This document shows positions 26,375 through 36,096 of a stretch of 64,000 nucleotides of DNA, one piece after another. Source of the stretch: Desulfovibrio sp. (GTDB taxonomy: Bacteria > Desulfobacterota > Desulfovibrionia > Desulfovibrionales > Desulfovibrionaceae); assembly GCA_017415765.1 (NCBI GenBank), contig JAFQED010000028.1:24033-88032 (forward strand). The letters are read 5' to 3'. Each line of letters begins with the position of its first letter. Positions within the stretch are counted from its first letter, which is position 1. A program made the translations under genes and the position numbers. A model generated the notes under the pieces. It searched no databases and was not told the DNA's origin. It worked only from the letters and a program-made list of their open reading frames with translations.

Positions 26375-29265
26375 GTGCCACTCCCTTTCTCCTTTTTCCG
26401 TGGCAGCGTCCTTTTTTGTCTGACCTCAAAGCAGTTATAAGCCGTTTTGGACATCCCGGCCAGGCGGCACTGGTCATCGTACCTAACAACAGACCTCGCC
26501 GCTATTTGTATCAGTTATACGCAGCGGACAAAAAAGCCTGTCTTTTACCCAAGGTCATTACACTTGCTGACTTGATACAGCAGTGGGCCGGTGCCGTTTT
26601 GGGTTCACGCCATCAGGCAGCCATGCTTGACAGGGCGGCTCTGCTCCATGTCTGTGTGCAAGAGATAGCACATGATGATGCCCGTCTGGCTGGCCGCTTT
26701 GCCAGGATGGACATGGCAGAATTCTTGCCGTGGGGGTTGCGATTGGCCGCTTTGCTGGAAGAAATGTTCCTGCACGGCCTGACCCCGACTGATCTTGCCC
26801 ATGCCGAGATGGAAGTTGCACCGGCAGCGGCCCTGTTGCTGGGTGCCTTGGGGCGTATCAGCCAAAGTTATACCAATGCCCTGACACAGCACGATTGGAG
26901 TACCCCCGGTCTGGACAGCTGGCAAGTGGCAGCAAGGTCAGGGGACATTCCCGCCAGTCTGCTCCCCCGGCCAGATCGTCCTGTCTTTGTGGCCGGTTTC
27001 CATCTGCTTACCCACAGTGAAGAGCAGATCCTCCACGCCCTATGGAAGGCAGGGGCACACATCTGTTTGCATACCGATCCGGCCCTGGCATATGGGCAAC
27101 CCGTACATCGGGCGTGTACAGAACACGCAGACTGGCTAAAACGCTGGAAGGCTCACGCCAGCCTTATCCAGGAAGCCCATGTACCAGATGGCAAGCCTGC
27201 TTATACCTTTTTTGCTGGCTACGACTGCCACTCGCAGCTGCTTGCCATGCGTGACCTCCTGCTAGAGACAGCCGACAGTCAGGCTTCCACCGCAATCGTC
27301 CTGACCTCAAACAGTCTGCTCCTACCTGTCCTGCACCATCTGCCATTCAAAGACGTCAATATCTCTATGGGCTATCCCTTGGCGCGCTCGCCCCTGTATC
27401 GCCTGATCGAGAGCGTGTTCAGTCTTGCGCAAAGCCGGAGTGACGATGGGCATTACCATTGGCGCAGCCTTCTGCAAACCCTGCGCCATCCCTATCTCAA
27501 CCGTATGTACGTTGAGGACAGTACAGGGGAATGCCATTTTCTGCGTGATGCCCTGCGCCTCTGCATCCAACGCATCCTGCGCGGCAACCGCTATGTGGAT
27601 GTGCCCCTCCTGGCCGATGAAGTCAGCCCACTTTTGCCACCTCCGATGCAACAACTGTTTGCAGACTGTCTGGAGGTCATGGTGCATGCTCCGTCCATGG
27701 CAACAAGCACCGGTCAGACAGCCGTTTGCCTGGGCCGCATATGTGACTTTTTGCTGACGCATGGCGGCGAAATGTGGCAGAGCTTCCCACTGGATGCCGA
27801 GGCCATGTTCCGGCTGGTACGCCATGTTATCCCCATGCTGCGTGATTGTCTGCTGGCCGCCATGCCGTTTCCACAGGGGGAATTGCAAACCGTGCTACGG
27901 CATGTCCTTGAAGCCGAACGCGTTCCCTTTGAGGCTGACCCGCTGACAGGCCTTCAGGTTTTGGGAATGTTGGAGACACGCCTCCTGCATTTTGACAGAT
28001 TGCTGATCCTGGATGCTACAGACGACAGACTGCCCGGCAATCCCGCACAGGATCCTCTGATTTCTGATTCCTTGCGGGCCTTACTGGGGTTGCCCGATGC
28101 ACGCCGTCGGGAACGTGCCGCAGCCCATACCCTGCACAGACTTTGCGCGGGAGCCAGCGAAGTCCATTTTTTCTGGCAGGAGGGCATCAGCCGCTCTGCT
28201 CTCTTTGATGGCAAGAAAAGCCGCAGCCGCTTTTTGGAGGAACTGCTCTGGCAGGAAGAGCAAAGCCGTGGGGAACTGCTCCGCCCCGGGCAGGGCCCGC
28301 TTCAAATGGCCCCCTACCATGTCTTCGCAGAGCGGCCTGTCCCTCGTGGGCTGCTCCGTTCCGAGGCCCTGGATCAGGCCATTGCCGAACTTTTGCAAAA
28401 GCCCCTTTCGGCTTCGCTGCTTGACAGCTATCTGCGTTGTCCACTGGCGTTTGTCTGGCAACGCCTTTGCAGGCTGGAAGCTGCTCAGGAAGTCAATGAA
28501 GGCGATGACCATGCCGGTGTGGGTATTTGTCTGCACGAAACCTTGCGTCTGTTGTATGAGCCGTGGCTGCACCGGGATGTACGCAGTCATGACATCACCA
28601 TGGAAGATGTCCGCAGCTGTTTTGCATCTGCCCTTGAGGCAACATCTCTGCGCCAGCAGCTACCGGCTGCCAGCTGGCTGATGCTGGAAAGTGCTGTTCC
28701 TTTCCGGCTGCAACGCTTTCTGGCTGCCCAGCCAGAGCTTGTCCGCATCCTTGCACTGGAACAAAAAATACAGGTTTCCCTGTCTTTGGGGGTGAAGAGC
28801 TATACCTTTACAGGACAAATTGACCGTTTGGACAGGCGAGATGGCCGGCTGCATATCCTGGACTACAAGACAGGTCATATCCCACGCCTTGATGGTTCTC
28901 TCTGGACAGATACGGAGTTTTTCAACCGTATTGCTAGCGGGCTGGAAGATCTACAAGCCATCCCCCCCCTGTTTGAGGAGCTGCGACAACGGCTACCCAG
29001 TCTGCAATTGCCCTGCTACATCTCCATGCTCAGAGCCAAACGCATGGGAGAAGTGGGCGATGCCGCCCTTGTGGACTTGCGCGACAGCGGCAAAGAAATG
29101 CCACTTTTCGGCGGTTTGCAGGATGAGGACATTGCAATGGCCACAGAGTTTTGCGACCTGAGCCTGGCACTGCTGCTACGCCACATGGAAACTGTGACCA
29201 GCTTTGAAGCACGACCGGACACGCACTGCCAATGGTGTTCCTGCCAGCCCATTTGTCAGGCATAA
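26371..29265 (+). CDS. addB: AddB-type subunit with PD-(D/E)XK nuclease and Fe-S cysteines
   Basis: 964 residues. The N-terminal region corresponds to a degenerate helicase domain: the expected P-loop position reads VIVPNNRPRR, without GKT. The C-terminal nuclease has FTGQIDRLDRRDG followed by LHILDYKTG. Four cysteines suited to a stabilising 4Fe-4S cluster are present: one in SYLRCPLAF before the nuclease and three in CQWCSCQPIC at the end, as in AddB. It is coupled to addA through ATGA. Confidence 0.9.
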   Translation: MSATPFLLFPWQRPFLSDLKAVISRFGHPGQAALVIVPNNRPRRYLYQLYAADKKACLLPKVITLADLIQQWAGAVLGSRHQAAMLDRAALLHVCVQEIAHDDARLAGRFARMDMAEFLPWGLRLAALLEEMFLHGLTPTDLAHAEMEVAPAAALLLGALGRISQSYTNALTQHDWSTPGLDSWQVAARSGDIPASLLPRPDRPVFVAGFHLLTHSEEQILHALWKAGAHICLHTDPALAYGQPVHRACTEHADWLKRWKAHASLIQEAHVPDGKPAYTFFAGYDCHSQLLAMRDLLLETADSQASTAIVLTSNSLLLPVLHHLPFKDVNISMGYPLARSPLYRLIESVFSLAQSRSDDGHYHWRSLLQTLRHPYLNRMYVEDSTGECHFLRDALRLCIQRILRGNRYVDVPLLADEVSPLLPPPMQQLFADCLEVMVHAPSMATSTGQTAVCLGRICDFLLTHGGEMWQSFPLDAEAMFRLVRHVIPMLRDCLLAAMPFPQGELQTVLRHVLEAERVPFEADPLTGLQVLGMLETRLLHFDRLLILDATDDRLPGNPAQDPLISDSLRALLGLPDARRRERAAAHTLHRLCAGASEVHFFWQEGISRSALFDGKKSRSRFLEELLWQEEQSRGELLRPGQGPLQMAPYHVFAERPVPRGLLRSEALDQAIAELLQKPLSASLLDSYLRCPLAFVWQRLCRLEAAQEVNEGDDHAGVGICLHETLRLLYEPWLHRDVRSHDITMEDVRSCFASALEATSLRQQLPAASWLMLESAVPFRLQRFLAAQPELVRILALEQKIQVSLSLGVKSYTFTGQIDRLDRRDGRLHILDYKTGHIPRLDGSLWTDTEFFNRIASGLEDLQAIPPLFEELRQRLPSLQLPCYISMLRAKRMGEVGDAALVDLRDSGKEMPLFGGLQDEDIAMATEFCDLSLALLLRHMETVTSFEARPDTHCQWCSCQPICQA

Positions 29266-29363
29266 TACCCCTGCGTCTGCAACTGTCGATTATACCTTAA
29301 GCCAAGATACCTGAGAGCTGAAAGCCATGTGCTGTGCGCCATATTCTCCCACCATACCGGGAC

Positions 29364-29392
29364 TTGACAGGTCACAGTACGAGATTGATAAT
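29364..29392 (+). promoter_or_regulatory. Sigma70-type promoter of lysA
   Basis: TTGACA-N17-GATAAT: a perfect -35, a 5 of 6 -10 and ideal spacing. It would give a leader of about 28 bases before the lysA ATG. Confidence 0.85.
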
Positions 29393-29427
29393 TATCTGTT
29401 CAAAAGGATATATTTTGTGAGGTACAC

Positions 29428-30729
29428 ATGGCTGATATTCGCTCCAGATATACCGATTCCCTGAATTTTTTTGGCAAGCACAGCGCACAGGAGTTGGCAG
29501 AACAGTTCGGTACGCCGCTCTACGTTTATAACGAACAGATATTGCGACGAGCCTGTCGCGAACTGAAGGGACTTTCCAGCCAGCCGGGCTTTGGCGTCAA
29601 CTATTCCGTCAAGGCTAATGCCAATCCAGCCCTGCTGCGTATCATGCGTGAAGAAGGGCTGGTAGTCGATGCCATGAGTCCTGGTGAACTGCATATGAAC
29701 ACACTGGCAGGTTTCAGGCAGGATGAAATACTCTATATCTCGAACAACAATGCACCAGAAGAGCTGCAAAGCGTACTTGCAAAGGTAAACCTTGTCAGCG
29801 TAGATTCTCTCCCACAACTGGATACGCTTGGCAGGATCAATCCCGGTGGCAAGGTTATGGTTCGCTTCAATCCGGGGATAGGTGCAGGGCATCATGCCAA
29901 GGTCATCACTGCAGGCAAGGAAACCAAGTTTGGCGTCTGCCCGGAATATCTGTCGCAGGTCTTTTCGCTTCTTGACAGGCACGGCCTGACCCTAGCCGGG
30001 GTCAACCAGCATATTGGCTCGCTCTTTATGCAGCCTGACAATTATCTGGAAGCCGTACGATTCCTGCTGGATCTCATCGCCACCTTCCCGGCAGAACGCT
30101 TGCAAAAGCTGGAAGTTATCGACTTTGGCGGCGGTTTTGGCATCCCCTATCGCAAATACGACGGAGAGCCACGGCTCGACATGGCCCGCCTTGGCAGAGA
30201 TTTGCACCAGATACTGGAAACCTGGGCCGACAAACATGGCTACAATGGCCGTTTTCTGGTGGAACCGGGCCGCTATGTCGTTGCCGAATGTGGTATTTTG
30301 CTCGGCCGTGTCCATGCTGTTAAGAACAATGGTGATAAACGCTATGTGGGTACTGACATTGGGTTCAATGTTCTGATGCGCCCCGCCATGTATGATTCCT
30401 TCCATGATATTGAGATCTATCGGGGTGGAACAGCCGCAGCAACACGGGCAGATATGCCCCAGACCATCGTGGGCAATATCTGTGAAAGTGGTGACATCCT
30501 TGCCAAGGAACGTTTGCTGCCGGAAATATATCAAGGGGATGTGCTGGGCGTGCTGGATGCCGGGGCATATGGTTTCAGTATGTCGTCTCCCTACAACCAG
30601 CGTTTGCGTCCGGCAGAAGTGCTTATCACTGCTGATGGTACGGCACGGCTGATCCGTCGCCGGGAAAGCCTTGCAGACCTGACTGTCTGCCTTGAGGACT
30701 TGCCCCAAGAGTGCGATTGCCAGGGATAA
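29428..30729 (+). CDS. lysA: Diaminopimelate decarboxylase
   Basis: 433-residue fold-type III PLP enzyme that makes L-lysine from meso-diaminopimelate. The PLP lysine is K62 in NYSVKANANP; GGGFGIPYRKYDGEP binds the cofactor phosphate, and GNICESGDIL supplies the active-site cysteine from the partner subunit. GAGG precedes the ATG. It has its own near-consensus promoter and is followed by a MATE exporter after 21 bp. Confidence 0.96.
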   Translation: MADIRSRYTDSLNFFGKHSAQELAEQFGTPLYVYNEQILRRACRELKGLSSQPGFGVNYSVKANANPALLRIMREEGLVVDAMSPGELHMNTLAGFRQDEILYISNNNAPEELQSVLAKVNLVSVDSLPQLDTLGRINPGGKVMVRFNPGIGAGHHAKVITAGKETKFGVCPEYLSQVFSLLDRHGLTLAGVNQHIGSLFMQPDNYLEAVRFLLDLIATFPAERLQKLEVIDFGGGFGIPYRKYDGEPRLDMARLGRDLHQILETWADKHGYNGRFLVEPGRYVVAECGILLGRVHAVKNNGDKRYVGTDIGFNVLMRPAMYDSFHDIEIYRGGTAAATRADMPQTIVGNICESGDILAKERLLPEIYQGDVLGVLDAGAYGFSMSSPYNQRLRPAEVLITADGTARLIRRRESLADLTVCLEDLPQECDCQG

Positions 30730-30750
30730 GCAAGCGGACAGCTTCTGCGG

Positions 30751-32118
30751 ATGACTCCCCCGGATCTCAGCACCTCTGCCTCAGCCATCTGGCGGCTGAC
30801 ATGGCCGCAACTGCTCATGATGTACATCGTTTTCTTCATGGGCTTTGTGGCTGTATGGGTGGCAGGGCAAATCAGTGCCGATGTCCAGGCCGCCCTTGGC
30901 ATGGTTACCCAGTGTTCCCTGCTGCTGATGGTGGTCATCATGTCCATTGCCAGCGGGGCCACGGCTGCTGTCAGCCAGTCACTGGGGGCCTTGCGGCTGC
31001 GTCGCGCCCGCTGCTACATCGCTGCCACCGTGCTGGGCAGCATGGTACTGGGCCTTGTGATGGCCAGTGCCGGTGCCTGTTTCGGGCAGGATATCCTGCA
31101 TCTGCTCAATGTGCCTGAAGCAATTCGGCCCATTACAGAAGAACTCTGGCAGGTCAATATGCTGGCCCTGCCCGCCCAGTACATCTATGCCGCCACGGGG
31201 GTCATGTTCCGGGCTACACGGCAGGTCATCCCCCCTCTTTGGGTTGCAGGTTTGGTCTGTATGGCCAATCTGCTGGCTTGTCTCGGTTTGGGCTTGGGCT
31301 GGTTTGGTTTGCCTGCCTTCGGGTACATGGGGCTGGCATGGGCCAATTTGGGGGCGCAGTGCCTGGGGGCGGTCTGTAACTGTCTCTTGCTCTTCCGCTC
31401 TGGCTACCTGCATCCACGCGCCATCCCCAACTGGCGTTGGCTCAAGGCTGGTCTGCCCTACCTGCTCAAGGTAGCCCTGTCGTCCGGTGCTTCGCAAATT
31501 GTCTGGCAAACCGGCTATCTGATGCTTTTTGTGCTGGTGGCAACCTTGCCCTACCACAGCGTAGATGCACTGGCTGGGCTTACGGCTGGGCAGCGGGCCG
31601 AAGGGCTGCTATTTATGCCGGGTATGGCCTTCCACATGAGTGCTTCCGTCCTGGTAGGCAACTGTCTGGGGGCAGGTCTGCCCAGAGAAGCCCGCCGTGT
31701 AGGCCTGAATCTTGTCTTCTGGGCCTCATTGGGTATGAGTATTGTGGCGGCTGCCTTGTGGCCCTTCCGACAGGAGATTGCCCTCCTTCTCACCCATGAT
31801 GTTGGCGCGCAGACACAAATCGTCAGTTATCTGACCTATAATCTGCTTTCAACACCCTTTTCCATTGCCAGTACCGTCATGGGTGGCATCATGGTCGGAG
31901 CCGGAGCCACCCACTATAACCTGATGATATATGGTGGCAGCTTCTGGTTGTGCCGCCTTCCGCTGGGCTGGCTATTGGGACATATGCTATGGCAGGAAGC
32001 AGAAGGAATTTTTGCAGCCATGCTGGTCTCGCAATGTCTGCAAACGGGTATCATGCTTTATGTCCTGCTGCGCTGTAACTGGACGCGATTTGCCATGCGC
32101 GGCCAGCGTCCTTCCTGA
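30751..32118 (+). CDS. MATE-family efflux transporter
   Basis: 455 residues with about twelve transmembrane helices and the two-fold MatE repeat (first half begins TWPQLLMMYIVFFMGFVAVW; the second has an AGLTAGQRAEGLLFMPGMAF segment). It likely exports cationic compounds by H+ or Na+ antiport. The substrate cannot be read from sequence. It lies 21 bp after lysA and 37 bp before a DUF2156 gene, so the three probably share a transcript. Confidence 0.88.
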   Translation: MTPPDLSTSASAIWRLTWPQLLMMYIVFFMGFVAVWVAGQISADVQAALGMVTQCSLLLMVVIMSIASGATAAVSQSLGALRLRRARCYIAATVLGSMVLGLVMASAGACFGQDILHLLNVPEAIRPITEELWQVNMLALPAQYIYAATGVMFRATRQVIPPLWVAGLVCMANLLACLGLGLGWFGLPAFGYMGLAWANLGAQCLGAVCNCLLLFRSGYLHPRAIPNWRWLKAGLPYLLKVALSSGASQIVWQTGYLMLFVLVATLPYHSVDALAGLTAGQRAEGLLFMPGMAFHMSASVLVGNCLGAGLPREARRVGLNLVFWASLGMSIVAAALWPFRQEIALLLTHDVGAQTQIVSYLTYNLLSTPFSIASTVMGGIMVGAGATHYNLMIYGGSFWLCRLPLGWLLGHMLWQEAEGIFAAMLVSQCLQTGIMLYVLLRCNWTRFAMRGQRPS

Positions 32119-32155
32119 TATGATAATGATTTTTCCTCATGCCACGGAGAAAATA

Positions 32156-33043
32156 ATGGACAAAAACTTTATCCCCGTCAGTCTGAAAGACCGCAGGGCC
32201 TTTTATGAATACTGGGCACAAACGCCACGTCGCTCCCTGGACTATACCCTTGCAAACCTCTGGGGTTGGCAAGGCCACTATGGTCTGGAATGGTACTTTG
32301 ACGGCCCCTTGTGCTGGATACGCCAAACAAGGCCCAATCTCGTGTATTGGGCACCCATTGGAGCATGGCACGAAGTGGACTGGGCCAGTGTCTTGCCTCG
32401 CTGGTGCGTATCGGGACGAAGGGCCTTTATCAGGGTACCAGAGGAACTGGCCCTGCTCTGGCAGAATGCTCTGCCCGGTCAGGTCGTGGTTGAGGAAGAC
32501 CGCGACCAGTGGGAATATCTGTACAGGCAGGATGAGCTTGCCGACTTGCCGGGCAAGCGTTTTCACAAGAAAAAAAATCACTGCAACAGCTTTATCAAGG
32601 CTTACGGTACACCGGACTATCATCGACTGGATGACGGTATGGTTGAGGATGTGCTGGCCGTGCAGGATGACTGGTGCCAGTGGCATGAATGTGAGGACTC
32701 CCCCTCGTTGCGTGCCGAAAATGAGGCCATCAATCGAGTTCTATCACATTGGGATATGTTTGAGGGATTGTGCGGCGGCTCTCTGTATGTGGACGGGCGC
32801 ATGGTGGCCTTCAGTGTGGGCGAGAAGCTGGATGCCCAGAATCTTGGCGTCCATTACGAAAAGGGCTTGAATGGCTTTCGGGGTGTCTATCAGACTATCA
32901 ATCGTGTCTTCGTACAGCAGGAAGGTGCCGGACTCAGCTTTGTGAATCGCGCACAGGATCTGGGGGAAGAAGGCTTGCGCCAGGCCAAGCAGACCTATTT
33001 GCCCATTGACTTTTTGCGAAAATGCAGGGTTTGGGTGGGCTAA
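32156..33043 (+). CDS. Soluble DUF2156 (MprF C-terminal-like) protein
   Basis: 295 residues resembling the C-terminal GNAT-type domain of lysyl-phosphatidylglycerol synthases, without the membrane domain. Motifs include GKRFHKKKNHCNSF, then a C-terminal half with VDGRMVAFSVGEKL, VHYEKGLNGFRGVYQTIN and YLPIDFLRKC. Such stand-alone proteins are widespread and mostly unstudied. The ATG at 32156 follows GGAGA. It converges on fliI with a 5-bp gap. A role in transferring an amino acid from a tRNA is inference from the family. Confidence 0.8.
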   Translation: MDKNFIPVSLKDRRAFYEYWAQTPRRSLDYTLANLWGWQGHYGLEWYFDGPLCWIRQTRPNLVYWAPIGAWHEVDWASVLPRWCVSGRRAFIRVPEELALLWQNALPGQVVVEEDRDQWEYLYRQDELADLPGKRFHKKKNHCNSFIKAYGTPDYHRLDDGMVEDVLAVQDDWCQWHECEDSPSLRAENEAINRVLSHWDMFEGLCGGSLYVDGRMVAFSVGEKLDAQNLGVHYEKGLNGFRGVYQTINRVFVQQEGAGLSFVNRAQDLGEEGLRQAKQTYLPIDFLRKCRVWVG

Positions 33044-33048
33044 GCGGT

Positions 33049-34491
33049 CTATGCCGTTGCTGCCCCGGCCAAAGCCCGCATTTGCTGCATGGACTGTTCA
33101 AGGTTTTGCGGCTCTCCCACATCCTGCCGCAAAAAGGCATTGATGGCAGGCATGCTGGCGATGGCTTCATCTATTTCAGGATTGCTGCCCTTGGCGTAGG
33201 CCCCTATATTGACCATATCTTCTACCCGGCGGAAGGTGCTCATACGGCGGGTGACTGTCCGCCCGGCAAGGATGTCCTCACGAGCGCAAATGTCGGAGCG
33301 CAAACGACTGATGGAGCGCAATACATCAATGGCCGGGAAATGCCCCTGGTCGGCAAGATCACGGGTCAGAACGATATGCCCATCCAGAATAGAGCGTACG
33401 GCGTCAGCAATGGGCTCATTGAAATCATCGCCGTCCACCAAAACGGTATAGATACCGGTGATGGTCCCCTTGGCAGACCGCCCGGCGCGTTCCAGCAATT
33501 TGGGGAGTTGGGCAAAAACTGAGGGTGTATAGCCCTTGGTGGTAGGCGGCTCCCCTACGGCCAGCCCCAGTTCACGAGAGGCCATGGCAAAACGGGTCAC
33601 AGAGTCCATCATTAACAGCACGTCCATACCCTTGTCGCGAAAATACTCTGCCACAGCCGTGGCTGCATAAGCCGCACGCATTCGCACAAGTGGAGACTGA
33701 TCAGACGTGGCAATGACCAGCACGGAACGGGCCATGCCCTCCGGGCCCAGATCGCGCTCCATAAACTCCAGCACTTCGCGCCCTCGTTCGCCAATCAGGG
33801 CAATGACGTTGACATCGGCCCGCGTGTAGCGGGCCATCATGCCCATCAGGGTGGATTTACCCACACCGGATCCGGCCATGATGCCAACACGCTGGCCCTT
33901 GCCCAAGGTCAGCAGACTGTTGATAGAACGCACACCAACATCCAGGATCTCTGTGATACGCGGTCGCTGGAGAGGGCTGGGAGGATCAGCATAGATGGGT
34001 GACAGCTCAGGCTGCCAAAGCTCTCGCGCCTTGACCGCCCACTCTGGCACAAAGGGACGCTGCTGTTCCATCTGAAGCAGGTAGTCATCCTTATTCTGTT
34101 CGGCAGTGGGTAAGGGAGAGGTATAAAGCTCCGCACTGACTGGCGGGCCTGCGTCCAGTGGAGTTCCAAAGGCATCAAAAGCCCGCCCCAGCAAATACGG
34201 GCCAACAGGAAAAACCGGCGGCAGACTTGTGTTGCGGATCAGGCTGCCGGGGCGGATACCACGCATGTCGCCATACGGCATAAAGAGCAAATTGCCCTCG
34301 CGAAAACCAACCACCTCTGCGGCAATACCGTCACTCTCGGCATCGGCCAGCATATGGCACACTGCCCCCAAAGGGGCGCGCAAGCCGCTGCCTTCCACCA
34401 CAAGACCCACAACCTTGTTGACCTTGCCAAAAAGGCGAATGGGGTTGCTGTCCTGCAACAGGCGCGCACAGGCGCGCGGCTCCATCCTCAT
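33049..34491 (-). CDS. fliI: Flagellar export ATPase FliI
   Basis: 480-residue hexameric ATPase of the flagellar type III export apparatus. The P-loop GSGVGKST is at 207-214; [13 protein letters not shown], the Walker B strand [15 protein letters not shown], and GSITG-like GTITGIYTVLVDGDD follow. Compared with the virulence paralogue SctN in this window it has about 40 more residues between 120 and 170, ahead of the P-loop. Two ATGs (34491 and 34485) are possible; the first overlaps the fliH stop as ATGA. Confidence 0.94.
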   Translation of the reverse strand: MRMEPRACARLLQDSNPIRLFGKVNKVVGLVVEGSGLRAPLGAVCHMLADAESDGIAAEVVGFREGNLLFMPYGDMRGIRPGSLIRNTSLPPVFPVGPYLLGRAFDAFGTPLDAGPPVSAELYTSPLPTAEQNKDDYLLQMEQQRPFVPEWAVKARELWQPELSPIYADPPSPLQRPRITEILDVGVRSINSLLTLGKGQRVGIMAGSGVGKSTLMGMMARYTRADVNVIALIGERGREVLEFMERDLGPEGMARSVLVIATSDQSPLVRMRAAYAATAVAEYFRDKGMDVLLMMDSVTRFAMASRELGLAVGEPPTTKGYTPSVFAQLPKLLERAGRSAKGTITGIYTVLVDGDDFNEPIADAVRSILDGHIVLTRDLADQGHFPAIDVLRSISRLRSDICAREDILAGRTVTRRMSTFRRVEDMVNIGAYAKGSNPEIDEAIASMPAINAFLRQDVGEPQNLEQSMQQMRALAGAATA

Positions 34492-36038
34492 GATTGCCGT
34501 GGACCCTTGGTGGCTGGCGGCAGGAAACCACCGTCCGCAAAAACATTTTCCGCATCCGGGGCATCACCAAGCGGGAAAAGCTCTTCTTCCAGCTCGGCAA
34601 GGCTGGGGGCAACAGTGGAGGCATTGCCCGCAGCAGAGTGCTGTCCATGTTCCCCAACCATGCCATCTTCATCCATAAGAGAATCATCCTCACCCAGCGG
34701 GGGCAACCATGCTTCGGGGAGCATCTCTCCGCTTTCCGACAGATTTTCTGGCTGCATTTCTTCGGCTGTACTTTCCGATTCGGCAGAAGGTACTACCGGT
34801 ACGGATGCAGTGGCGTAACCATCCGATGCCATGTCTGGGCCACCCTCAAAGTCCGGGGCATTGACAGCAGAAGACATGTGTGGGTTTTCCACAAGCTCGT
34901 CCGATGGGCTGGGCATGACAGGGGGGAGATTACCGTCCGCTATGATGTCATCAGGAGGGAGATTTGCCAGTATTTCCGGGGAAATTTCTGCATCAAGTCC
35001 CGCAGACACATCTTCTGGAAGTTCTGGGGCAGAGGGGACAGCGGACGCCTGTCTGGCCGTGGCAGACGATTCCGGTACCAGCAGGGAAGCCGGCTCTGGC
35101 GCAAGAACGGCCATGCGCGCCCCTTCGCGCTCCACCACATCGGCGGGTGTAACTTCTGGCAGTTCTCCCTCTCGGCTGCCAATGGCCAGATGCGTCAGGA
35201 TACTCCTGACCATATCCAAAAACAACTCGCGGCGGCAATCCACGCTGCCACTGCCGCTTTCGGCCACAAGCCCACCACGCATCATGTTGGGGTCGCCATT
35301 GACGACCCATTGCTTGAGATCGGGCATACGTTCACGGGCAGCGGCAAACATGTCACTGACAGCGGCCTCATCATCCGGGTGGACGCGCACCACCACAGAA
35401 AGACGGTCTTCCAGCAATTTGAGAGCTTCAAAAAGCAAGGAGCGCAAGATCTCCTCACGCTCAACGTCCAACACCCAGCTGGTACCGGCAGCCACGGCGG
35501 CACAGGTCACATCGGCCAGGTCTTCTCGCCAGGCCATGCAAATACCTTCAAGCTGGCTTTCCATAGCCCGCAGCAGAACCGCCAGCGACTGCCCCAGTTC
35601 ATGGCGAAACTCGCGCAACTCCTCCCCAGCCTGTTCCATGCCCTCCTGAAAGCCCTCACCATGAGCAGCCTCGCGAATGCGTATGGCTGCCTCCCGTTCC
35701 GCTTGCGCCTGCGCAAGGGTTGCTGCGGCTTCATTTTTCATGGCGATGGCGGCCGCACGGATCTGCTCTGCTTCTTCCTGTGCGGTTCGGCGAGTGATCG
35801 CTGCCTCGGTACGGGCCTCGTCCAGCACATTTTGCCGCTCGGTATATGCCTCACCCAATATCTGGCGGGCCTTGTCTGTGGCCTTGAGCCGTACCCGCTC
35901 CAGATAGTCTTCCTCCCTTTCCTGTCGGGCCTGCTCCTGCCGCTGGGGTTCGTACATGGCGTCAAGCTCTTCCATGGTGGACTCGCGTTCCCCCATGAAG
36001 ATGGTACCCCATTTTTTGCGTATCGCGTCTGACGCCAT
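34488..36038 (-). CDS. fliH: Flagellar assembly protein FliH with a long acidic C-terminal extension
   Basis: 516 residues. Residues about 30-135 form an Ala/Glu/Arg-rich coiled coil containing GEGFQEGMEQAGEEL. About 150-290 match the FliH/SctL/V-ATPase E-subunit fold (SVVVRVHPDDEAAV, then LKQWVVNGDPNMMRGG and VDCRRELFLDMV). Residues about 295-516 are a Pro/Glu/Ser/Asp-rich, apparently disordered tail that ordinary FliH (about 230-270 residues) lacks. FliH restrains FliI and guides substrates to the export gate. It is coupled to fliI by ATGA. Confidence 0.88.
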   Translation of the reverse strand: MASDAIRKKWGTIFMGERESTMEELDAMYEPQRQEQARQEREEDYLERVRLKATDKARQILGEAYTERQNVLDEARTEAAITRRTAQEEAEQIRAAAIAMKNEAAATLAQAQAEREAAIRIREAAHGEGFQEGMEQAGEELREFRHELGQSLAVLLRAMESQLEGICMAWREDLADVTCAAVAAGTSWVLDVEREEILRSLLFEALKLLEDRLSVVVRVHPDDEAAVSDMFAAARERMPDLKQWVVNGDPNMMRGGLVAESGSGSVDCRRELFLDMVRSILTHLAIGSREGELPEVTPADVVEREGARMAVLAPEPASLLVPESSATARQASAVPSAPELPEDVSAGLDAEISPEILANLPPDDIIADGNLPPVMPSPSDELVENPHMSSAVNAPDFEGGPDMASDGYATASVPVVPSAESESTAEEMQPENLSESGEMLPEAWLPPLGEDDSLMDEDGMVGEHGQHSAAGNASTVAPSLAELEEELFPLGDAPDAENVFADGGFLPPATKGPRQS

Positions 36039-36096
36039 GGTACTCTCACCAACTCCAAACTGCCGACCAGCCAGCAGCTAAAGATATTTATGACTT

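Noticed and set aside
29266-29427. Possible lysine riboswitch before lysA
   Set aside because: With the near-consensus promoter at 29364-29392 the leader is under 40 bases, far too short for the lysine aptamer.
34494-36032. 512-codon plus-strand frame opposite fliH
   Set aside because: Mirror frame of fliH with no recognisable domain; the minus frame has a coiled coil and FliH fold and couples to fliI.
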